Positions 61,153-64,000 of a stretch of DNA of 64,000 nt are shown piece after piece (position 1 is the stretch's first letter; the number at the start of each line of letters is the position of its first letter). The notes below the pieces were generated by a model. The model worked only from the letters and a program-made list of their open reading frames with translations. It did not search any database and was not told the DNA's origin. This stretch comes from CALKZN01 sp964633815 (lineage in GTDB: Bacteria; Pseudomonadota; Gammaproteobacteria; Arenicellales; Arenicellaceae), in the NCBI GenBank assembly GCA_964633815.1, contig CAZWHW010000009.1, positions 1 through 64,000 of the forward strand, in the 5' to 3' direction. The translations under genes were made by a program, and so were the position numbers.

Positions 61153-62247
61153 TTATAAACCACCGGCATTACTCAAATATGCCAAATCAGAGAATCGTGT
61201 CCACAATCTTTGTTGCTCAAGATGCTGTTGCATTGAGTCAATGATTTGTCGGGTTAAACCGTCTGGACTTTTGTCTGCAAGCTCAGTAGTTAACCGTGCA
61301 TGTTCCTGTTTTAGTGCTCTTAATACTTTATTGGGTAATGAGCGTATTTGTAATTTCGGGAAATCAGTTAGCAATGATTGCATTTTTTTGCCATTTTCAC
61401 TGACTATTTTTGTGAACGTGTCATACGCTGCTAATCGCATAGCCGTTTTCAAAATAAATTGATTTTTCTTAGATAGTTTTTTATAAGAATCTGGGTTCAC
61501 CATAAACATCATTTCAGAACTTGGTGAATGCCATCCAACATAATAGTATTTGCTGACTTCAGGAAAGCCTAAACCTAGATCAATCGCCGGTCCCACTAAT
61601 TCAACGGCATCTAGTTTTTTTGTGGCTAAAGCTTCTTTTAGTTCACTAACTGGCGGGTTAATTATTTCTACACCTAATCCTTCCATGACTTGCCCAGCCA
61701 ACCCAGGTAGGCGCATTTTTAAGCCTTTGAGATCTTCTACAGTACGTATTTCACGATTAAACCAGCCTATCATTTGATGGCCTGAATTGCCGCCTGGAAA
61801 CGCCATGATTCCGTGCTTATTATAAACCTTGTTCATCAGTTCAAGGCCGCCACCTTCATAGAACCAAGAATAGAGTTCAGGAGTTACCATGCCAAATGGC
61901 ACGGCACTAAAAAATACGGTATCTTGATCTTTTTTCTTCCAAAAATTTGAGGCGCTATGGCCCATGTCGTATTTGCCTTCCTTAACAAAGTCAAAAATTG
62001 CTTTGGTATTTCCATGGGCTTTTTTATCTATCAATTTTATTTCGAAATTTCCTCCAGAAATTGAGTCTACAATTTCAGCTAAACGATAGGTTGGATAGCC
62101 TAATAGACTTTTCCCGCTCCAATGTTGGGCAAATTCCCAAGTCACTTTATCGCTTTGTGCGACTACTGGGTTGGCGGAAAAAAAGAAGCTTGTTAATAAT
62201 AGTGAAGCAATCACCAAAGTTTTTTTCAATATGTATTTTGTTTTCAT
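61153..62247 (-). CDS. DctP-type TRAP transporter solute-binding protein (orphan, paralogue of 39630-40727)
   Basis: 364 aa from ATG 62247, chosen because aggta precedes it and the signal peptide (KTLVIASLLLTSFFFSANPVVAQ) then has normal length; ATG 62301 would add 18 unlikely residues. Motifs shared with the paralogue are MGHSASNFWKKKDQD, FPGGNSGHQMIGWF, LKGLKMRLPGLAG, RLAAYD, and the end LWTRFSDLAYLSNAGG. No DctQ or DctM genes are adjacent. Like the paralogue it resembles TakP-like 2-oxo or carboxylic acid binders. Both could serve one distant permease with different affinities. Confidence 0.92.
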   Translation of the reverse strand: MKTKYILKKTLVIASLLLTSFFFSANPVVAQSDKVTWEFAQHWSGKSLLGYPTYRLAEIVDSISGGNFEIKLIDKKAHGNTKAIFDFVKEGKYDMGHSASNFWKKKDQDTVFFSAVPFGMVTPELYSWFYEGGGLELMNKVYNKHGIMAFPGGNSGHQMIGWFNREIRTVEDLKGLKMRLPGLAGQVMEGLGVEIINPPVSELKEALATKKLDAVELVGPAIDLGLGFPEVSKYYYVGWHSPSSEMMFMVNPDSYKKLSKKNQFILKTAMRLAAYDTFTKIVSENGKKMQSLLTDFPKLQIRSLPNKVLRALKQEHARLTTELADKSPDGLTRQIIDSMQQHLEQQRLWTRFSDLAYLSNAGGL

Positions 62248-62503
62248 GTGAGTACCTATCTGTTGTTGTAAGAATGCTGTATTCATCATAGAACAAAACA
62301 TATGTCAAAGACAAAACATATGCCAACTATGTCTAAGCTGCCTGAATCATTTGTGAGCATCGCTCTTAATTATTTTAGAAAATAAATTCTTCTTGAATTT
62401 GAAAAGAGTTCAAGATTTTTTGTTCAGCTATAACGTTGTAACGATATGAAAAAATAGATGATATGAATCAAGATTGTGTAATTAATCTTGATGTTGGTTG
62501 TTG

Positions 62504-62818
62504 TTATTTACTAAGAAAATAATAGGCTAGCGCACAAACAACTATTGCAACAACGACGCCAATCGCAAAAATAGGCTTGTTTTTTTCTATATCTGAATTA
62601 TTAGTTTGGTTTTTGTCTTCTATCTTGCATTTAATTGCACGAACTTTGCCGTTTTCCTGCGTTTCGATGGAGAAGCTGATTTTGTCACCGATTCGTGGTG
62701 GGCGACCGAGACTGCGAAGTTCAGAAATGTGCACAAACACATCGTCATCTTGACCATTTACATTGATAAAACCAAAACCGCGATCACGTCGCCAACTTTT
62801 AATGGAACCCTTATGCAT
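62504..62818 (-). CDS. Cold-shock-domain protein with C-terminal membrane helix
   Basis: 104 aa. The cold-shock domain fills residues 1-67, with RNP1 DRGFGFINV and RNP2 DVFVHISELRSL. A charged linker follows (CKIEDKNQTNNSDIEKN). Residues about 82-101 are strongly hydrophobic (FAIGVVVAIVVCALAYYF), with a Lys at the very end. This gives a tail-anchored nucleic-acid-binding protein, unlike soluble CspA. Related proteins carry CSD plus DUF1294 membrane helices; here only one helix is present. Its role may be RNA handling at the membrane, which is inferred. Confidence 0.85.
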   Translation of the reverse strand: MHKGSIKSWRRDRGFGFINVNGQDDDVFVHISELRSLGRPPRIGDKISFSIETQENGKVRAIKCKIEDKNQTNNSDIEKNKPIFAIGVVVAIVVCALAYYFLSK

Positions 62819-62925
62819 AAAATTTTTACTCGAATTTCTTTTTCTTGAGTCGAAAGACTGTTGATAAAATAATAGTTGCTGTATGTTTCTATTTTGTCAT
62901 TAATCAATAGATATTCAAAACGTTT

Positions 62926-63705
62926 ATGCAATTAAATTTTCAAGTTTTTGGTGAATCTGGACAAGCATTGATCATTGTTCATGGTTTGTTTGGTTCTTTA
63001 TCAAATTGGCGCACTGTTGCTAGAGAGTTGTCACAAGACTATCAAGTTTATGTTGTTGATCAACGCAATCATGGCGATTCACCTAAAGCTAATTCGATGA
63101 CATATCAAGACATGGCAAATGACTTAAATGAATTTATTTTGGCACAAGGCTTAAAGGATTTTATTTTGTGTGGGCATAGCATGGGTGGCAAAGCAGCGAT
63201 GCATTATGCCTTGTCAAATTTTGAATCTGCGCAATTATTAGATTGTCTAATTATCTTAGATATCGCACCTGAGATTTATACTCATAGTCATGAAAAGTAT
63301 CTGGCAGCAATACAAGCGTTAGATATGAGTCTTGTTAGATCACGTGCTGAAGTTGATCAAGCATTAAAATCTGAAATCACTGATAATGCTACGCGTTTAT
63401 TTCTTTTGCAGAGCTTGGCTAGAAAAGGTGAACGGTTTGCATGGAAAATTAATATTCCAATTTTAAGGAAGTATATGCCCGATATTGTAGGTTTTCCGCA
63501 TGCCGAACTTGAGAATTGTTCGAATCCTGTCAGAACATTATTTCTTAATGGCAGCGCTTCTGACTATGTTCTACCTAATATGCATGGTCGAATTCAAAGC
63601 TATTTTCCCAATGCTAGTTTTGCTTCGATTGATGCTGGTCATTGGTTACATGTTGAGCAAAGAGAAGCAATGTTACTTTTTATGCGACAGTTTTTGTTAA
63701 AATAA
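62926..63705 (+). CDS. Alpha/beta hydrolase, YbfF-like esterase
   Basis: 259 aa. The oxyanion-side motif is HGLFGSLSNWR, the nucleophile elbow is CGHSMGGKAAMHYA (S85), and the catalytic His is at about residue 239 (DAGHWLHVEQ). VVDQRNHGDSP is characteristic of the YbfF group, which hydrolyses short acyl-CoA and other esters. The size fits the family. It stands alone, divergent from the cold-shock protein. The natural substrate is unknown. Confidence 0.9.
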   Translation: MQLNFQVFGESGQALIIVHGLFGSLSNWRTVARELSQDYQVYVVDQRNHGDSPKANSMTYQDMANDLNEFILAQGLKDFILCGHSMGGKAAMHYALSNFESAQLLDCLIILDIAPEIYTHSHEKYLAAIQALDMSLVRSRAEVDQALKSEITDNATRLFLLQSLARKGERFAWKINIPILRKYMPDIVGFPHAELENCSNPVRTLFLNGSASDYVLPNMHGRIQSYFPNASFASIDAGHWLHVEQREAMLLFMRQFLLK

Positions 63706-63802
63706 GTTTACTTTAGAGCTGGTTGAAATTGATTGTTTTTAATTTTGACTAGATTTTCATGGTATTTATCTAAAATTAGACCGATTAAAAAAAATTTAAA
63801 AA

Positions 63803-64000
63803 ATGAGTAATAAAATTACAAAGGAATCGGTCTCTAAAGATATGTTTGATAATAAGCAAAGAAAGTATGAGTTGCTGATTGATGCGCATTCCGATGATTT
63901 ATATCGTTACGCATTGTGGGTGACAAAAAATAAAACTATGGCTGAAGATGTTATTCAAGAAACTTACTTGAGAGCATGGAAGTCATTAGACAAGTTGCAA
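63803..64000 (+). CDS. RNA polymerase ECF sigma factor (3' end cut by window edge)
   Basis: The frame is open from ATG 63803 to the window end (66 codons). DDLYRYALWVTKNKTMAEDVIQETYLRAWKSLDKL is sigma-70 region 2 (core binding and -10 recognition) of ECF sigma factors. The rest, including region 4 and any anti-sigma gene, lies outside. No SD is clear (AT-rich leader). Confidence 0.85.
   Translation, partial: MSNKITKESVSKDMFDNKQRKYELLIDAHSDDLYRYALWVTKNKTMAEDVIQETYLRAWKSLDKLQ

Overview
The window comes from an AT-rich gammaproteobacterial chromosome. The markers are the conserved neighbourhoods smpB/ratA/rnfH/bamE/recN/nadK and hrcA-grpE-dnaK-dnaJ with sigma-32 promoters, the holD-rimI pair, mltD next to a YafS-like methyltransferase with rnhA and dnaQ, and yoaA-tsaB. 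FimV and a Fur without the CxxC zinc site also fit. Many uptake proteins of TRAP and ABC type suggest a free-living, probably aquatic heterotroph. The species cannot be named from the sequence. A 100-N gap flanked by identical 55-mers shows that this is a scaffolded draft assembly.

Layout. 1-6 kb: a partial GcvA-like LysR regulator divergent from a TAXI-type TRAP transporter (binding protein plus fused permease), then malate dehydrogenase. 6-11.5 kb: a family 2 glycosyltransferase, a phosphorylase-superfamily protein, a FimV-like protein with an internal perfect 138-bp tandem repeat, and a spore-photoproduct-lyase-like radical SAM protein. 11.5-14.9 kb: fur, then leuA preceded by a leucine-rich leader peptide, holD and rimI. 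14.9-20.9 kb: mltD, methyltransferase, rnhA, dnaQ, a pentapeptide-repeat protein and a truncated acetyl-CoA-synthetase-like pseudoenzyme. 20.9-25.5 kb: tRNA-Ala and tRNA-Glu, followed by accessory genes (sulfotransferase, ferric-reductase-like membrane protein, YdeP-like molybdopterin oxidoreductase) and a gene remnant. 25.5-31 kb: a family 4 glycosyltransferase, rfbC, rfbD, yoaA and tsaB.

31-33.5 kb: two small lipoproteins and a CorC/HlyC-type membrane protein. 33.8-39.3 kb: two tandem but very different AcnB-type aconitases. 39.4-42.7 kb: the assembly gap, an orphan DctP-type TRAP binding protein, an orphan ABC sugar-binding protein and a stretch of probable gene debris. 42.7-49.9 kb: tag, maeB, rarA, azoR, a DUF3820 protein, smpB, ratA, rnfH and bamE. 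50-55.5 kb: a nadK-recN-led run that also carries a GNAT enzyme, a LuxR-type response regulator and a hybrid histidine kinase. 55.8-61.1 kb: the heat-shock cluster. 61.1-64 kb: a second orphan DctP protein, a membrane-anchored cold-shock-domain protein, a YbfF-like hydrolase and the start of an ECF sigma factor.

How the parts fit together. Much of the window is housekeeping: TCA-cycle enzymes (mdh, two aconitases, malic enzyme), DNA repair and replication (recN, rarA, tag, yoaA, rnhA, dnaQ, holD, SPL-like), protein quality control, and cell envelope and surface sugars (mltD, bamE, rfbCD, glycosyltransferases). I found no CRISPR array, insertion sequence, integrase or obvious new defence system. 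The most unusual items are the leuA leader peptide, the degenerate acetyl-CoA-synthetase-like protein, the paired aconitases, an intrinsic terminator placed inside a lipoprotein signal-peptide sequence, the kinase/regulator insertion between bamE and recN, and the spurious-looking scaffold gap.
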